A DNA stretch of 64,000 bases from Phaeodactylibacter xiamenensis (GCF_000759025.1 NZ_JPOS01000083.1:1-64000), one strand, 5' to 3'. Counted from the first letter of the stretch, positions 36,047 to 47,181 are shown. Made by a program: numbers and translations. The notes: generated by a model not told the origin, from the sequence alone.

Positions 36047-37660
36047 TTAGGCATCAATAAGCACAACGAAACGGTTGTCAAGGGGGTTGAGATGCTCCAT
36101 CAGCGCTTCAAAAAAGCCCCGGCCGTATTTGAGGTAGTACATTGTGAAGTTGTCGTAGCGTTCCTGAAGCCCGTTATTGGGGAAAAGCTTGTCTTTGAGT
36201 GTGCGCATCTGATTAACCGCAGTATCATGGCGTTGCTTTTCCGCCCGCATGAGCTTACCTTCGAGCTGATTCAGGCTGTTCAACTGCCGGGCTCCTTCAG
36301 CAGCTGCGGCTTTGCGCAATGTAGGGTCTACTTCCTGAGCTTTGGCTTCTACCTGTTTGAAAACCTGCGCTAAAGCTTTTTTCTCCTCCGACAAGCTGAT
36401 CTCGTTTTCGGTATTTTCTCTTACGTACGCTTTAATCAGTGCTTCAATGTCACCAAAGAGGTCCTCTACCTGAAGATCGAGTTTGTCCAGGCGTTTGCGG
36501 GTGCCCTTGTCAACGAAAAGCACTGAGTTTCGTCGGATGAGCATAGGGAAATTCAGGCCGAAAGCTTCGAATTGTTTCTTTCGCTCCAGCCAGTATGCAA
36601 TCTCTCCGCCACCGCCAATGTAGGCCAGATTGGGCAGGATGTGCTCCTGATAGATAGGCCGCATGACTACATTGGGGCTGAACCGCTGTGGGTGGGCTTC
36701 GATTTCTGCCCTGAGCGCTTCAGTAGTCCAGGAAATATCCTGATTGAGCACTTTAAATGTTTCTCCTTCCTGCACAATACGCTCCCGGAAGCCTTCGCCC
36801 AGGTAGAAAAAATTAATTTCCCTGGGATACGCCTGTTCTGAAAAACCAGCAGCTTCCAGCTCTTTGACGGTGCCTTCTACGAGTAGCTTGGAAGGCTGCT
36901 CAAAAATCTCCTTATGGACAAAAGGAGTAAAAGAAGCTTTTAAGTCCGGATGGCTGGGGTCTAGTATGACGAGCCCGTACTCGCCAAGCAGGCGGTGGGT
37001 CAGGTCAAAAGCGACTTCACCGTACTTCGTTTTCCCCTCAAGGGCAGCTTTGAAGAGGTTCGTCAGTTCCTGAGCGGAAGGCGAATCGCCCATGATATCT
37101 GCAAGGGTGTCCAAAGCTTCCTGCAATCCGTCCAGTGGCATTTGTCCTACAGGTCCGGTGTGGCCGTTTTCCCAGGTTACGGTTTTGCCAAAAATATGCA
37201 GATGGTTCACTTCCTCGAAATCGTGGTCTTCCCCTCCAGTAATGAATATGGGGACGAAGTTGTAATCCGGATAGGTTTTTCCAAGCTGTTCCGCCAGATT
37301 GAGGGTGGAAATGATCTTATAAATGTAGTACAGTGGCCCTGTAAACAGGCTGGGTTGGTGGGCCGTTGTCACTGTATAGGTGTTGGCTTCGAGCAGAGCA
37401 TCTATTCTGCTGCTGGTGAGCTTGCTCAGCTCCTTGCCCGCGTATTGCGCTTTGAGAGCCCGGACCAGTGTTTCCCGGCGTTCCTGGTCAAAGGCTTTGT
37501 CCCGAATGACCGATTCAAAGGCCTCCAGCGTTACCGGGTACTTATAAAAAGGTTTGAGTCTTGGGTCGGCGGTAGTATAGGCTAGATCCCGTTCAGACAG
37601 TTGCGGCACTTTATCGAAAGAAAGAAGTTCTCGGGTAAGGCCTGGCTTCGGTTTACTCAT
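36047..37660 (-). CDS. bshC: Bacillithiol biosynthesis cysteine-adding enzyme
   Basis: 537 residues, full length for BshC. Recognisable segments: TVTTAHQPSLFTGPLYYIYKI (split here as TVTTAHQPSLFTGP and LYYIYKI) near residue 100, FITGGEDHDFEEVNH, and YIGGGGEIAYWLERKKQFE with the following RRNSVLFVDKGT. A coiled-coil region sits near 425-480. BshC joins cysteine to glucosaminyl-malate to finish bacillithiol, the low-molecular-weight thiol of many Firmicutes and Bacteroidota. bshA and bshB are not in the window. Monocistronic, with its own terminator. Confidence 0.94.
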   Translation of the reverse strand: MSKPKPGLTRELLSFDKVPQLSERDLAYTTADPRLKPFYKYPVTLEAFESVIRDKAFDQERRETLVRALKAQYAGKELSKLTSSRIDALLEANTYTVTTAHQPSLFTGPLYYIYKIISTLNLAEQLGKTYPDYNFVPIFITGGEDHDFEEVNHLHIFGKTVTWENGHTGPVGQMPLDGLQEALDTLADIMGDSPSAQELTNLFKAALEGKTKYGEVAFDLTHRLLGEYGLVILDPSHPDLKASFTPFVHKEIFEQPSKLLVEGTVKELEAAGFSEQAYPREINFFYLGEGFRERIVQEGETFKVLNQDISWTTEALRAEIEAHPQRFSPNVVMRPIYQEHILPNLAYIGGGGEIAYWLERKKQFEAFGLNFPMLIRRNSVLFVDKGTRKRLDKLDLQVEDLFGDIEALIKAYVRENTENEISLSEEKKALAQVFKQVEAKAQEVDPTLRKAAAAEGARQLNSLNQLEGKLMRAEKQRHDTAVNQMRTLKDKLFPNNGLQERYDNFTMYYLKYGRGFFEALMEHLNPLDNRFVVLIDA

Positions 37661-37785
37661 TTAATGTTTGTAGATTGGTGATTGCAGATGCTTTTTAGAA
37701 GAAAGCAAATCCGTGGGCAATAGTTGACTGACCACCTGTTTTTTTGCCAGAGAAGGGTAATGGCGAGAAAATCAAATAAGATTTC

Positions 37786-37815
37786 TTGCAGATATACCCA
37801 CAATTTATATTTTTG
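37786..37815 (+). promoter_or_regulatory. Consensus promoter of glpK
   Basis: TTG at 37786-37788, 19-nt spacer, TATTTTTG at 37808-37815, an exact TTG/TAnnTTTG match. It lies 42 nt before the glpK start codon. Confidence 0.65.
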
Positions 37816-37830
37816 GCATGCTACCCTTAA

Positions 37831-39351
<1,521 letters not shown>

Positions 39352-39357
39352 ACATAA

Positions 39358-40398
39358 ATGGCAATAATTTATATTTCTCCGAAGGAAGCTATTGCGCAAT
39401 TAAAGGACATCCCCATGTTGGATGTCCGTACGCCAGCTGAGTTCGGGGAAGCGCACATCACGGGCGCACACAATTTACCGCTCTTTTCAAACGAAGAACG
39501 GGCAGAAGTAGGCACACTCTATAAGCAGGTGAGCCCCAAAAAAGCTTTCCTGCGCGGTCTGGAGTTCGTCGGCCCAAAAATGCGGGAACTGGTAGAACAA
39601 GCTGAAGCGCTGGCTCCGGCTGGAAAGGTACAGTTGCATTGCTGGCGGGGCGGTCAGCGGAGCAGCAGTGTAGGCTGGCTGCTGGACCTTAGTGGTTTCG
39701 AAGTACAGGTCATTAAAGGAGGCTATAAAGCTTACCGGACCTGGGTGCAAGCCGAACTTGCTCAGGTGAAAGCGAATTTTCTGATCGTTGGCGGGCCTAC
39801 CGGTGCCGGAAAGACGGAGGTCATTCACGCGCTGAAAACCGCAGGAGAGCAAATTATTGACCTGGAAAAACTGGCCCATCATAAGGGCTCTACCTTCGGT
39901 GCGTTGGGGGAAGCTCCTCAGCCAACTGTGCGGCAGTTTGAGAATGACTTGTGGGAAGCCTACCGGCAGCTCGACCCTGATCGCCGGATTTGGCTCGAAA
40001 ATGAAAGCAGGGCTATTGGCAGGGTCTATATTCCGGAGGGCTTCTGGAAAACGATGACCGAAGCCCCGTTATTCGACCTGCAGGTGGGCCACCATGACCG
40101 GCTCAACCGGCTGGTGCAACAGTATGCGTCCTTTTCTGATGCCCAACTAACAGAAGCTTTCGGGCGTATCCGCAAACGGCTCGGCGGGCAAAATCTCAAA
40201 GCTGCCTTTGAAGCCCTGGAGAAAAAGGACTATCACAAGGCTGCTGAAATAGCCCTCGTTTATTACGATAAAGCCTATCACCACCACACTTTTGAGAAAC
40301 TGGGACGGCAAACCGTTTATTCTGTACCTGTAGAAAAAGACGATCCGGCTCAAACTGCCCAAACTCTAATTGCGTTCGCAAATCAAAAACGACACTAA
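39358..40398 (+). CDS. mnmH: tRNA 2-selenouridine synthase
   Basis: 346 residues. An N-terminal rhodanese domain has active-site Cys in [10 protein letters not shown] (about residue 97). A P-loop domain follows ([11 protein letters not shown], about residue 143), with the family segments [17 protein letters not shown]. MnmH/SelU replaces sulfur by selenium in 2-thiouridine at the tRNA wobble position, by way of a geranylated intermediate, using selenophosphate. The selenophosphate synthetase gene starts one base after its stop, so the pair forms a self-contained tRNA selenation module. Confidence 0.95.
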   Translation: MAIIYISPKEAIAQLKDIPMLDVRTPAEFGEAHITGAHNLPLFSNEERAEVGTLYKQVSPKKAFLRGLEFVGPKMRELVEQAEALAPAGKVQLHCWRGGQRSSSVGWLLDLSGFEVQVIKGGYKAYRTWVQAELAQVKANFLIVGGPTGAGKTEVIHALKTAGEQIIDLEKLAHHKGSTFGALGEAPQPTVRQFENDLWEAYRQLDPDRRIWLENESRAIGRVYIPEGFWKTMTEAPLFDLQVGHHDRLNRLVQQYASFSDAQLTEAFGRIRKRLGGQNLKAAFEALEKKDYHKAAEIALVYYDKAYHHHTFEKLGRQTVYSVPVEKDDPAQTAQTLIAFANQKRH

Positions 40399-40399
40399 A

Positions 40400-41437
40400 A
40401 TGGAATATAAGCTAACTGAATACAGCCACGGTGCAGGATGCGGGTGCAAAATCGCCCCCAAAGTCCTGGATGAAATCCTCGCGCATGCTAATGAAAAAGT
40501 ACCATTCCCCGGGCTCATTGTCGGTAATGATAAACGGGACGATGCAGCAGTTTTTGATCTGGGCGATGGTACCGCCATCGTAAGCACAACGGACTTTTTC
40601 ATGCCTATTGTAGACGATCCGGTTGACTTTGGGCGGATCGCTTCCGTTAATGCCATCAGCGATATTTATGCGATGGGGGCTACGCCTTTGGTCGCCATTG
40701 CCATTCTGGGGTGGCCCATAGATAAACTACCGCCCGAGGTAGCTAATCTGGTGATTGAAGGGGGACGTCAGGCTTGCCAGGAAGCAGGCATCCCGCTGGC
40801 AGGCGGGCACAGCATCGACAGCCCGGAGCCGATTTTTGGGCTCGCCGTGACCGGCCGGGTAAAAATGGACGAGCTAAAAATGAACGGAGGCGCAAAAGCA
40901 GGGGATGTGCTTTTTCTGACCAAGCCCCTGGGCGTAGGCATTCTCAGTACGGCACAAAAAAAGAAAAAGCTGAAACCAGCACACAGGACCATCGCCCGCG
41001 ATAGTATGGTCCAACTCAACAAAGTGGGGGCGGTTTTTGCCCGCCTGCCGTACGTACATGCCATGACGGATGTGACGGGCTTTGGCTTACTGGGGCATTT
41101 GAGCGAAATGTGTGAAGCCAGCGGGCTGAGTGCTACGGTGAACTTCAGACAGGTCCCACTGCTCGACAAAGCGATCCTGGATTACTACCTGGGCGAGAAA
41201 TGCATACCTGGCGGCACTCATCGGAACTGGAGCAGCTACGGGCACAAGATTGAGGACCTGCCCGATGAACAACGCTTTTTGCTTTGCGACCCTCAGACCA
41301 GTGGCGGCTTGCTGACAGCAGTAGCGCCCGGACATGTGAGCGACTTTAAGAAAGCTGCAAAGGCAGAAGGCTTCGATTTGGTGCCTTTGGGTGTCCTGGA
41401 AACACAGCGCGCAAAGCTGGTCCGCGTTACCGATTAA
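40400..41437 (+). CDS. selD: Selenide, water dikinase (selenophosphate synthetase), Cys form
   Basis: 345 residues from the ATG at 40400. The frame is open 10 codons further up, but that part lies inside mnmH. The active site reads [12 protein letters not shown] with a cysteine where some organisms use selenocysteine, followed by conserved Lys. AIRS-type ATP site residues appear in [15 protein letters not shown]-like form ([14 protein letters not shown]) and [10 protein letters not shown]. It makes selenophosphate from selenide and ATP for MnmH. The 3' end overlaps the convergent lpxB gene by 4 nt. Confidence 0.96.
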   Translation: MEYKLTEYSHGAGCGCKIAPKVLDEILAHANEKVPFPGLIVGNDKRDDAAVFDLGDGTAIVSTTDFFMPIVDDPVDFGRIASVNAISDIYAMGATPLVAIAILGWPIDKLPPEVANLVIEGGRQACQEAGIPLAGGHSIDSPEPIFGLAVTGRVKMDELKMNGGAKAGDVLFLTKPLGVGILSTAQKKKKLKPAHRTIARDSMVQLNKVGAVFARLPYVHAMTDVTGFGLLGHLSEMCEASGLSATVNFRQVPLLDKAILDYYLGEKCIPGGTHRNWSSYGHKIEDLPDEQRFLLCDPQTSGGLLTAVAPGHVSDFKKAAKAEGFDLVPLGVLETQRAKLVRVTD

Positions 41438-42573
41438 CCCTCAGACTGAGCATACTGCACCATAAGCCGGGCTGCTTTGCGGGAGGCACCGCCCTGCCCA
41501 ATTTGATTTTTAAGGGCGTCATAATCTGCTTTCATGGATTCCCGGCGGTCGCCACCGGCCAAAATAGCTGACAGCTCTTCCCGTATGCGTTCCGGGTTAC
41601 AGTCGTCTTGTATGAGCTCTCTGACAATTTCCCGGTTAGCAATAAGGTTGACCAGAGAGATATAATCCACATTGACGACCTGCCGGGCAATGTAGTAGGA
41701 GAGGGGACTGCCCTTATAGCAGACGACCTGAGGTACCTCAAACAAGGCGGTCTCTAAAGTGGCTGTGCCAGAGGTCACCAGGGCTGCTTCCGCATGTTGC
41801 AATAAGGCATAAGTTTGGTTGTCGGTAAAGTGGACCCGCTCTGTCGCTTCTTTGGAAAGCGGCGACAGCTGTATGACCCGCTCGTAAAACGCCCGCTCCT
41901 GTGAAGGTGCGCCTGCAATTACAAACTGATAACCGGGAAAGTCCGGGACGATGGAGAGCATGACATTAAGCAGGCGCTCGATTTCCTGTTTGCGGCTGCC
42001 CGGCAGCAGAGCGATAATGGGAGCGTCATTCAGTTGGTGGACCGTAGTGAAATCCGCAGGCGCTTCGAAGGCCTCCACGACGTCCATGAGCGGATGCCCG
42101 ACGAAATCAACCTCGTAATCGTACTTCGCATAAAAGTCACGCTCAAAGGGAAGGATGACAAACATACGGTCCACACTGGCCTTAATACCATGCACCCGGC
42201 TGCTGTGCCAGGCCCAAATCTGTGGGCTAATATAGTAGAACACACGTATGCCCTGTGCTTTAGCCCATTTCGCAATACGTAGGTTGAAACCCGGGTAGTC
42301 GATAAGGATCAGTACATCAGGCTGATAAGTCAGAATGTCCCGCTTACACATTTTAATGTTTCCCAGAATAGTGCGGATATTTTTTAGGACCTCCCAGAAG
42401 CCCATAAAGGCCAGGTCCCGGTAGTGCTTCACCAGTTGACCGCCCTCCGCTTCCATAAGATCGCCACCCCAGATTCTGAAATCAGCTTTCTCGTCCTCGG
42501 CTTTCAGCCCTTTCATCAGATTGCTGCCGTGCAGGTCACCTGATGCTTCACCAGCAATGATGTAGTACTTCAT
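41434..42573 (-). CDS. lpxB: Lipid-A-disaccharide synthase
   Basis: 379 residues, GT19 family: [21 protein letters not shown] at the start (split as [14 protein letters not shown] and SNLMKGL), [26 protein letters not shown] and [14 protein letters not shown]. It condenses UDP-diacylglucosamine and lipid X on the inner-membrane face during lipid A synthesis, confirming a Gram-negative envelope. Its start overlaps the end of the small membrane protein gene upstream by 4 nt, in a surE-membrane protein-lpxB operon. Confidence 0.96.
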   Translation of the reverse strand: MKYYIIAGEASGDLHGSNLMKGLKAEDEKADFRIWGGDLMEAEGGQLVKHYRDLAFMGFWEVLKNIRTILGNIKMCKRDILTYQPDVLILIDYPGFNLRIAKWAKAQGIRVFYYISPQIWAWHSSRVHGIKASVDRMFVILPFERDFYAKYDYEVDFVGHPLMDVVEAFEAPADFTTVHQLNDAPIIALLPGSRKQEIERLLNVMLSIVPDFPGYQFVIAGAPSQERAFYERVIQLSPLSKEATERVHFTDNQTYALLQHAEAALVTSGTATLETALFEVPQVVCYKGSPLSYYIARQVVNVDYISLVNLIANREIVRELIQDDCNPERIREELSAILAGGDRRESMKADYDALKNQIGQGGASRKAARLMVQYAQSEG

Positions 42574-42872
42574 GAAAGGATGTATTTCCCAAAGTAAATG
42601 ACCCAGGCTGCTACCAGGACGACTGTGGCAAGCACTATGCCCCGCATGGATTGAGTAGCGCGCGCTTTCATGAACTTATTCAGCGGCAGCAGGTTGAGGC
42701 AAATAGCAATTACAGCGGATGTCCGTTCCCGAAAGTAAGGGGAGAAACCGCGCTCGCTCACTACGCCGCTATTTTCCAGCATGCCATACCCAAAATAGAT
42801 AAGCGCAAAGCCAAGTGCGGGCAGCAGCAACCCGATCAGCACACCATAAAAGAGGTTGTTTTTCTGGAACAT
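42570..42872 (-). CDS. Small two-helix membrane protein of unknown function
   Basis: 100 residues with two hydrophobic helices, about 8-28 (FYGVLIGLLLPALGFALIY) and 78-97 (GIVLATVVLVAAWVIYF), separated by a charged loop. I do not recognise a named family. It sits between surE (3 nt upstream) and lpxB (4-nt overlap), so the three genes are almost certainly co-translated. The position suggests an envelope role, but nothing in the sequence proves one. Confidence 0.75.
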   Translation of the reverse strand: MFQKNNLFYGVLIGLLLPALGFALIYFGYGMLENSGVVSERGFSPYFRERTSAVIAICLNLLPLNKFMKARATQSMRGIVLATVVLVAAWVIYFGKYILS

Positions 42873-42875
42873 GCC

Positions 42876-43649
42876 TTACAGTTTTTCGATTTGCTTGAGG
42901 GTCTTGATGGCCCGGTAATTGGTCAGGTCGTGCATGGATGGCACTACCGAGATATAGTTATTTTCCAGCGCCCAGATATCAGTATCATCGGCTTCGTCAT
43001 CATTGGAGAAGCGGCCGGTGAGCCAGTAGTATTTTTGCCCCCGGGGGTCTTCAGCTTCCGTAAATTCTTCGATCCATCGGGCATCAGCCTGACGGCAAAC
43101 CCGCAGCCCTTTGAGTTCCGATCGGGAAATAGCCGGAATATTGACGTTCAGCAGGCTGCCTTCTTCCAGGCCGTTATTCAAAACCCATTCCGCCAGGGTT
43201 TTAACAAAAGGGACACAAGGCTCGAAGTCTGCTTCGTGGGAGTAGTCGAGCAGAGAGAGCCCAATGGATGGTATGCCTTCCAGCGAGGCCTCCATCGCCG
43301 CCGAGAGCGTACCCGAATAGATGATGTTGATGGAGGCATTGGACCCATGGTTGATACCCGAAAGGCACAAATCAGGTTGCCGGTCTTTCAGCACCACATG
43401 TTTAGCCAGTTTCACGCAGTCTACCGGCGTGCCCGAGCATTCGTAGGCTTCCACATTTTCGAATACCTGTTTGTTGGGATGAAGCCGGATCGGTCCACTG
43501 ATGGTAATGGCGTGCCCCATGCCCGACTGAGGGGAGTCCGGAGCGACCACCACCACATCGCCAAGTGTTTTTGCAATTTCAACCAGCGTGCGAATGCCGG
43601 GTGCGGTGATGCCGTCATCATTGGTTACCAGTATCAGAGGTCGTTTCAT
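42876..43649 (-). CDS. surE: 5'-nucleotidase SurE
   Basis: 258 residues from the ATG at 43649, where the family start (RPLILVTNDDGITAPGIRTL) begins; the upstream open frame adds 18 unlikely residues. Metal ligands are visible in NDDG, the serine loop APDSPQSGMGHAIT, and SGINHGSN. SurE dephosphorylates nucleoside monophosphates and short polyphosphates and helps stationary-phase survival. It leads the surE-membrane protein-lpxB operon. Confidence 0.96.
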   Translation of the reverse strand: MKRPLILVTNDDGITAPGIRTLVEIAKTLGDVVVVAPDSPQSGMGHAITISGPIRLHPNKQVFENVEAYECSGTPVDCVKLAKHVVLKDRQPDLCLSGINHGSNASINIIYSGTLSAAMEASLEGIPSIGLSLLDYSHEADFEPCVPFVKTLAEWVLNNGLEEGSLLNVNIPAISRSELKGLRVCRQADARWIEEFTEAEDPRGQKYYWLTGRFSNDDEADDTDIWALENNYISVVPSMHDLTNYRAIKTLKQIEKL

Positions 43650-43700
43650 GGAATTTTTTTTGAGCCATACCCGTAACTTGGGGCTGGGCGGGTGAGTGGC

Positions 43701-43735
43701 CAAAAATACATTAACATGGCCATAAATAAAAACAA
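43701..43735 (-). promoter_or_regulatory. Possible promoter of the surE operon
   Basis: Minus strand: TATTTTTG at 43708-43701, an exact -7 match. A TTG at 43735-43733 is 24 nt away, one base longer than the usual spacing. It is 52 nt before the surE start. Confidence 0.4.
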
Positions 43736-43787
43736 GGTTTTAAACTAAGAAAGCAAGTGAGCGTTTGAAAGGTTGACATTCCGAAAA

Positions 43788-44888
43788 ATGAGTATTAACA
43801 GACAGAACGAAGGCATGACGAGTATTGGAAAAAAAGGCGTACTACTGGTGAATTTAGGCACACCGGATGATCCCTCGAGAGGGGCGGTGTATCGTTACCT
43901 CAAGCAGTTTCTGCTGGATCCCCGTGTCATTGACTACCCGTGGCTGCCCCGGAACCTGCTGGTGCGCGGTATTATTGCGCCTTTTCGCAGCGGCAGTTCT
44001 TCCAAGCTCTATAAAATGCTCTGGACGGAGGAGGGCTCTCCGCTCAAGTTCTATGGGGAGCGCGTCCGGGATGGCGTTCAGGAATTGCTTGGCGATGAGT
44101 ATGTCGTGGAGCTCGCCATGCGCTACCAGAATCCGTCCATCGGCCATGCTATCGAAAACCTGGAGAAAGCCCTGGTCTCGGAAATAACGGTGATACCGAT
44201 GTTTCCGCAATATGCCTCGGCCACCACTGGTTCTGTGCACGACGCGGTCATGCAAGAGCTTTCCACGCGGCAGATCATCCCGGATGTCAAAATGGTCAAT
44301 TCTTATTACGACCGCCCCAGCATGATCAAGATATTTGCGGACAATGCCCGTCAGTTTGATCTGGACAGCTACGATCACATTATTTTTAGTTACCACGGCC
44401 TGCCACAACGGCAACTCCGCAAGGGTGATCCTACGGACAGCCACTGTACGAAAAAGGAGGACTGCTGTATGAATATTTCTCCGGTGAACCAATTCTGTTA
44501 TTCTGCGCAGTGCCATGCCACTACGAAAGCCATTGTGGCAGAGCTTGGGCTAAAGCAGGAACAGTACACTACCGCTTTCCAAAGCCGTCTGGGGCCGGAA
44601 GCCTGGGCACAACCCTATACCATCAAGACCATCGAAGAGCAGGCGGAGAAAGGTGCAAAACGCCTGTTGGTGTTTAGCCCGGCTTTTGTAGCTGATTGCC
44701 TGGAGACTATCATCGAAATTGGTACCGAGTATCAGGAAGAATTTGAGGAAATGGGCGGCGAACACGTCGACCTTGTTCCCAGCCTGAATGACGATCCCAG
44801 GTGGATTCAGACCGTGGCAGACCTGGTACTGGAACAGCAAAAGACCAGCATCAGCCGCCCGGCAGCTACCGCTGCATCGGAATCGTAA
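43788..44888 (+). CDS. hemH: Ferrochelatase
   Basis: 366 residues from the ATG at 43788; the ATG at 43815 is an equally good start, since homology begins at KKGVLLVNLGTPDDPS. The conserved segments are complete: MRYQNPSI, PMFPQYASATTGS, FSYHGLPQR (catalytic His) and FSPAFVADCLETIIEI. It inserts Fe(II) into protoporphyrin (or coproporphyrin) in the last heme steps. An internal region, SHCTKKEDCCMN plus FCYSAQC, carries five cysteines, which recalls [2Fe-2S]-containing bacterial ferrochelatases. A nearby heme supply fits the cytochrome-like lipoproteins elsewhere in the window. Confidence 0.95.
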   Translation: MSINRQNEGMTSIGKKGVLLVNLGTPDDPSRGAVYRYLKQFLLDPRVIDYPWLPRNLLVRGIIAPFRSGSSSKLYKMLWTEEGSPLKFYGERVRDGVQELLGDEYVVELAMRYQNPSIGHAIENLEKALVSEITVIPMFPQYASATTGSVHDAVMQELSTRQIIPDVKMVNSYYDRPSMIKIFADNARQFDLDSYDHIIFSYHGLPQRQLRKGDPTDSHCTKKEDCCMNISPVNQFCYSAQCHATTKAIVAELGLKQEQYTTAFQSRLGPEAWAQPYTIKTIEEQAEKGAKRLLVFSPAFVADCLETIIEIGTEYQEEFEEMGGEHVDLVPSLNDDPRWIQTVADLVLEQQKTSISRPAATAASES

Positions 44889-44905
44889 AAAAGCAGGGGA
44901 GGGGC

Positions 44906-44935
44906 TTGGGGTGTCCCTCCCAAAACCTATCTTTG
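44906..44935 (+). promoter_or_regulatory. Consensus promoter of ctlX
   Basis: TTG at 44906-44908, 19-nt spacer, TATCTTTG at 44928-44935, an exact match to the Bacteroidota pattern. The GTG start at 44954 is 18 nt after the -7 box, which also argues against the longer open frame that begins upstream of the promoter. Confidence 0.7.
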
Positions 44936-44953
44936 CGGCAAAAATTACAGCCC

Positions 44954-45883
44954 GTGAAAGAACGCCAAATTACCAGCCACCTTCTAATGGTACGCCCAGC
45001 TCATTTCGGATACAACCCGGAAACCGCCACCAATAATGCCTTTCAGAGCCTGAACCCTGACCTTACTTCGGGTCAGGTAGAGCAGCAGGCGCTTCAGGAA
45101 TTCGATACTTTTGTAGCTCGCCTGCGCGATGCCGGTGTGCAAGTGCACGTGGTGGAGGACACGACCATGCCGATCAAGCCGGATGCGATTTTCCCCAACA
45201 ACTGGGTCACTTTCCATCAGGATGGCACTGTAGCAACATACCCTATGCATGCGCCGACCCGCCGTAAAGAGCGGCGGGAGGATGTCATTGAGCAGCTCTC
45301 CGCTCAGTTCGAGGTCCGTGACCGGGTAAAATTTGAAGGCACGGAAGCCGAGGGCCGTTTTCTGGAAGGCACGGGGAGCCTTATCCTGGACCGTCCCAAC
45401 CGCATCGCCTATGCCTGCCTGAGCCCGCGCACAGAAACAGCACTGCTGGAAACATTTTGCAACAAGATGGGCTACAAAAAAGTAGCGTTCACTGCTGTAG
45501 ATGGCGATGGTAAAGCTATTTACCACACCAATGTGATGATGGCGCTGGGCGTTGACTTTGTGGTCATTTGCCTGGATGCTGTGCCTGATAAAGCAGAGCA
45601 GCAATTCCTTAAAGACCAGTTTGCCGCCACCGGAAAAGCGATTATCGAAATTTCCCTGGATCAGATGATGGCCTTTGCCGGGAATATGTTGCAGGTAGCC
45701 GGCAAAGACGGCACGCCTTACCTTGTCATGTCAGAGCAGGCTTATCAGTCGCTCAACCCTGCGCAGGTGGAATTGATTGGCCAATACACCCAGATTCTCC
45801 ATAGCCCGCTGTATACGATTGAGCAGCATGGCGGCGGCAGTGCCCGCTGTATGATGGCGGAGATATTTCTGGAGGAAAAATAA
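44954..45883 (+). CDS. ctlX: Citrulline utilization hydrolase CtlX-like amidinotransferase-fold protein
   Basis: 309 residues from a GTG at 44954 (start of KERQITSHLLMVRPAHFGYN). The frame is open 153 nt further up into hemH, but those codons lie before the promoter and look non-coding. An ATG at 44987 is an alternative. Residues fit the guanidino-modifying (DDAH/arginine deiminase-like) fold: PDAIFPNNWVTFH, EGTGSLILDR, a catalytic His in IYHTNVMMALG and the catalytic Cys near the end in GGGSARCMMAE. CtlX is reported for citrulline or related ureido substrates. The actual substrate here is not shown. Confidence 0.88.
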   Translation: MKERQITSHLLMVRPAHFGYNPETATNNAFQSLNPDLTSGQVEQQALQEFDTFVARLRDAGVQVHVVEDTTMPIKPDAIFPNNWVTFHQDGTVATYPMHAPTRRKERREDVIEQLSAQFEVRDRVKFEGTEAEGRFLEGTGSLILDRPNRIAYACLSPRTETALLETFCNKMGYKKVAFTAVDGDGKAIYHTNVMMALGVDFVVICLDAVPDKAEQQFLKDQFAATGKAIIEISLDQMMAFAGNMLQVAGKDGTPYLVMSEQAYQSLNPAQVELIGQYTQILHSPLYTIEQHGGGSARCMMAEIFLEEK

Positions 45884-45888
45884 CTGGT

Positions 45889-45926
45889 AAAGGGGCGAGG
45901 CTGCTTTCGGGCAGCCTCGCCCCTTT
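45889..45926. terminator. Bidirectional terminator
   Basis: A perfect 16-bp stem (AAAGGGGCGAGGCTGC with GCAGCCTCGCCCCTTT) and 6-nt loop between the converging ctlX and DUF3467 genes, only a few bases from either stop codon. Confidence 0.88.
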
Positions 45927-45932
45927 GTCCCC

Positions 45933-46253
45933 TTAAGCCTGTGCTTTTGGCGTATTAAAACTCATCGGAGGGAACGGTGGCTGGCCAGACTCGTCAATGG
46001 CCCCAAATTGGGCTTCAAATTTCTGGATGTTTTCCTGCAAGGCTTTCAGCATCCGCTTAGCATGCTGTGGGGTAAGAATGACGCGCGACTTCACCTTCGC
46101 TTTTGGCACATTGGGCACAAGGCGCACAAAATCAAGAATAAATTCTGAATTGGAGTGGGAAATGATGGCCAGGTTGGAGTAAACACCTTCGGCTACTTCT
46201 TCCGGCAACTCTATATTGAGTTTATTTTGTGGGTTTTTCTTCTGGTCTGCCAT
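45933..46253 (-). CDS. DUF3467 domain-containing protein
   Basis: 106 residues, cytoplasmic, matching DUF3467: LNIELPEEVAEGVYSNLAI, SNSEFILDFVRLVP and SRVILTPQHAKRMLKALQEN (first and third given in part). The family is widespread in Bacteroidota and is often annotated only as hypothetical. No enzymatic motif. Proline-rich tail (QPPFPPM). Monocistronic, ending at a bidirectional terminator. Confidence 0.9.
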   Translation of the reverse strand: MADQKKNPQNKLNIELPEEVAEGVYSNLAIISHSNSEFILDFVRLVPNVPKAKVKSRVILTPQHAKRMLKALQENIQKFEAQFGAIDESGQPPFPPMSFNTPKAQA

Positions 46254-46327
46254 GTTCTGGAACTATTTTTGTTTTCCAATAATTAGAAAGAACGGCAATA
46301 TCGCAATTAATCTCATGCCCGCAAAAC

Positions 46328-47119
46328 ATGAACACCTACCTGCAGTCTAATCGTGAACTTTGGGACGGCTGGGCCGGCTTCCATCCGCAGTCAGACTTTT
46401 ACAATATGGAAGCCTTCAGAAATGGCGCGTCTTCCCTGATGGAACCGGAATTGCAAGCGCTGGAGCCGGTGGCCGGCAAAAGCCTGCTTCACCTTCAGTG
46501 TCATTTCGGACAGGATACCCTGTCCTGGGCGAGGCTTGGAGCTCGGGCTACAGGCGTGGATTTTTCAGGCAAGGCGATTGCTACTGCCCGCTCGCTGGCA
46601 GAATCAATGGGCCTTGCTGCCCGTTTTGTACAATCGGATGTTTTAGTACTCGATTTGAAAGAAACCTATGACATCGTTTTTACCTCCTACGGCGTCCTTA
46701 CCTGGCTCCCGGACCTCAAGCGCTGGGGGGAAGTAGTGGCACGTCACCTGAAGCCTGGGGGTATTTTCTTTGTCGCCGAGTTCCATCCGGGCCTGATGAT
46801 GTTCGATTTTGATACGGGTAAATATGTCTGTAGTTATTTTGGGAGTGCAGAGCCTTCCTACGCGGAAGAAGTCGTGGGGTCTTACGCCAATCCGCAAGAA
46901 GGCACCACCCGTATGGAGTACACCTGGAGCTACAGTATCAGTGAAGTGATCAATGCACTTATGGGTCAAGGGCTGGAACTAAAGGCTTTCGAAGAGTATC
47001 CGGCATCGCCATTTGATTGCTTCCCTAACATGAGACCAAGGCCTGATGGGTGGTTTGAGTGTGAACCTCTGGTGGGAGCGCCACATCTGTTTACACTGCT
47101 GATGCAAAAGCCAGAGTAA
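46328..47119 (+). CDS. Class I SAM-dependent methyltransferase
   Basis: 263 residues. The SAM-binding motif I reads LLHLQCHFGQDTLSWARLGA (about residue 55), motif II is near VQSDVLVLD and motif III is LKPGGIFFVAEFHPG. The HFGQDTLS form is common in a Bacteroidota/Firmicutes subfamily of Methyltransf_11-like proteins whose substrate is unknown. No signal peptide. It stands alone between a divergent DUF3467 gene and a convergent protease gene. Confidence 0.88.
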   Translation: MNTYLQSNRELWDGWAGFHPQSDFYNMEAFRNGASSLMEPELQALEPVAGKSLLHLQCHFGQDTLSWARLGARATGVDFSGKAIATARSLAESMGLAARFVQSDVLVLDLKETYDIVFTSYGVLTWLPDLKRWGEVVARHLKPGGIFFVAEFHPGLMMFDFDTGKYVCSYFGSAEPSYAEEVVGSYANPQEGTTRMEYTWSYSISEVINALMGQGLELKAFEEYPASPFDCFPNMRPRPDGWFECEPLVGAPHLFTLLMQKPE

Positions 47120-47131
47120 CCATAGCGCTTG

Positions 47132-47177
47132 AGCAGCGGCTGTGGCTTTTCTTAACATGAAAGCCATAGCTGCTGCT
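47132..47177. terminator. Bidirectional terminator with G-U pairs
   Basis: AGCAGCGGCTGTGGCTTT pairs along 18 positions with AAAGCCATAGCTGCTGCT, two of them G-U, around a 10-nt loop. It separates the methyltransferase from the converging protease gene, whose stop it nearly touches. Confidence 0.75.
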
Positions 47178-47181
47178 TAAA

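Noticed and set aside
40400-40470. Selenocysteine (in-frame TGA) in selD
   Set aside because: The active-site codon is TGC/TGT-type cysteine; no internal TGA exists.
42651-43676. A 341-codon plus-strand frame across surE and the small membrane protein
   Set aside because: Both minus-strand genes are well supported (SurE motifs, tight operon spacing). The plus frame has no recognisable domain.
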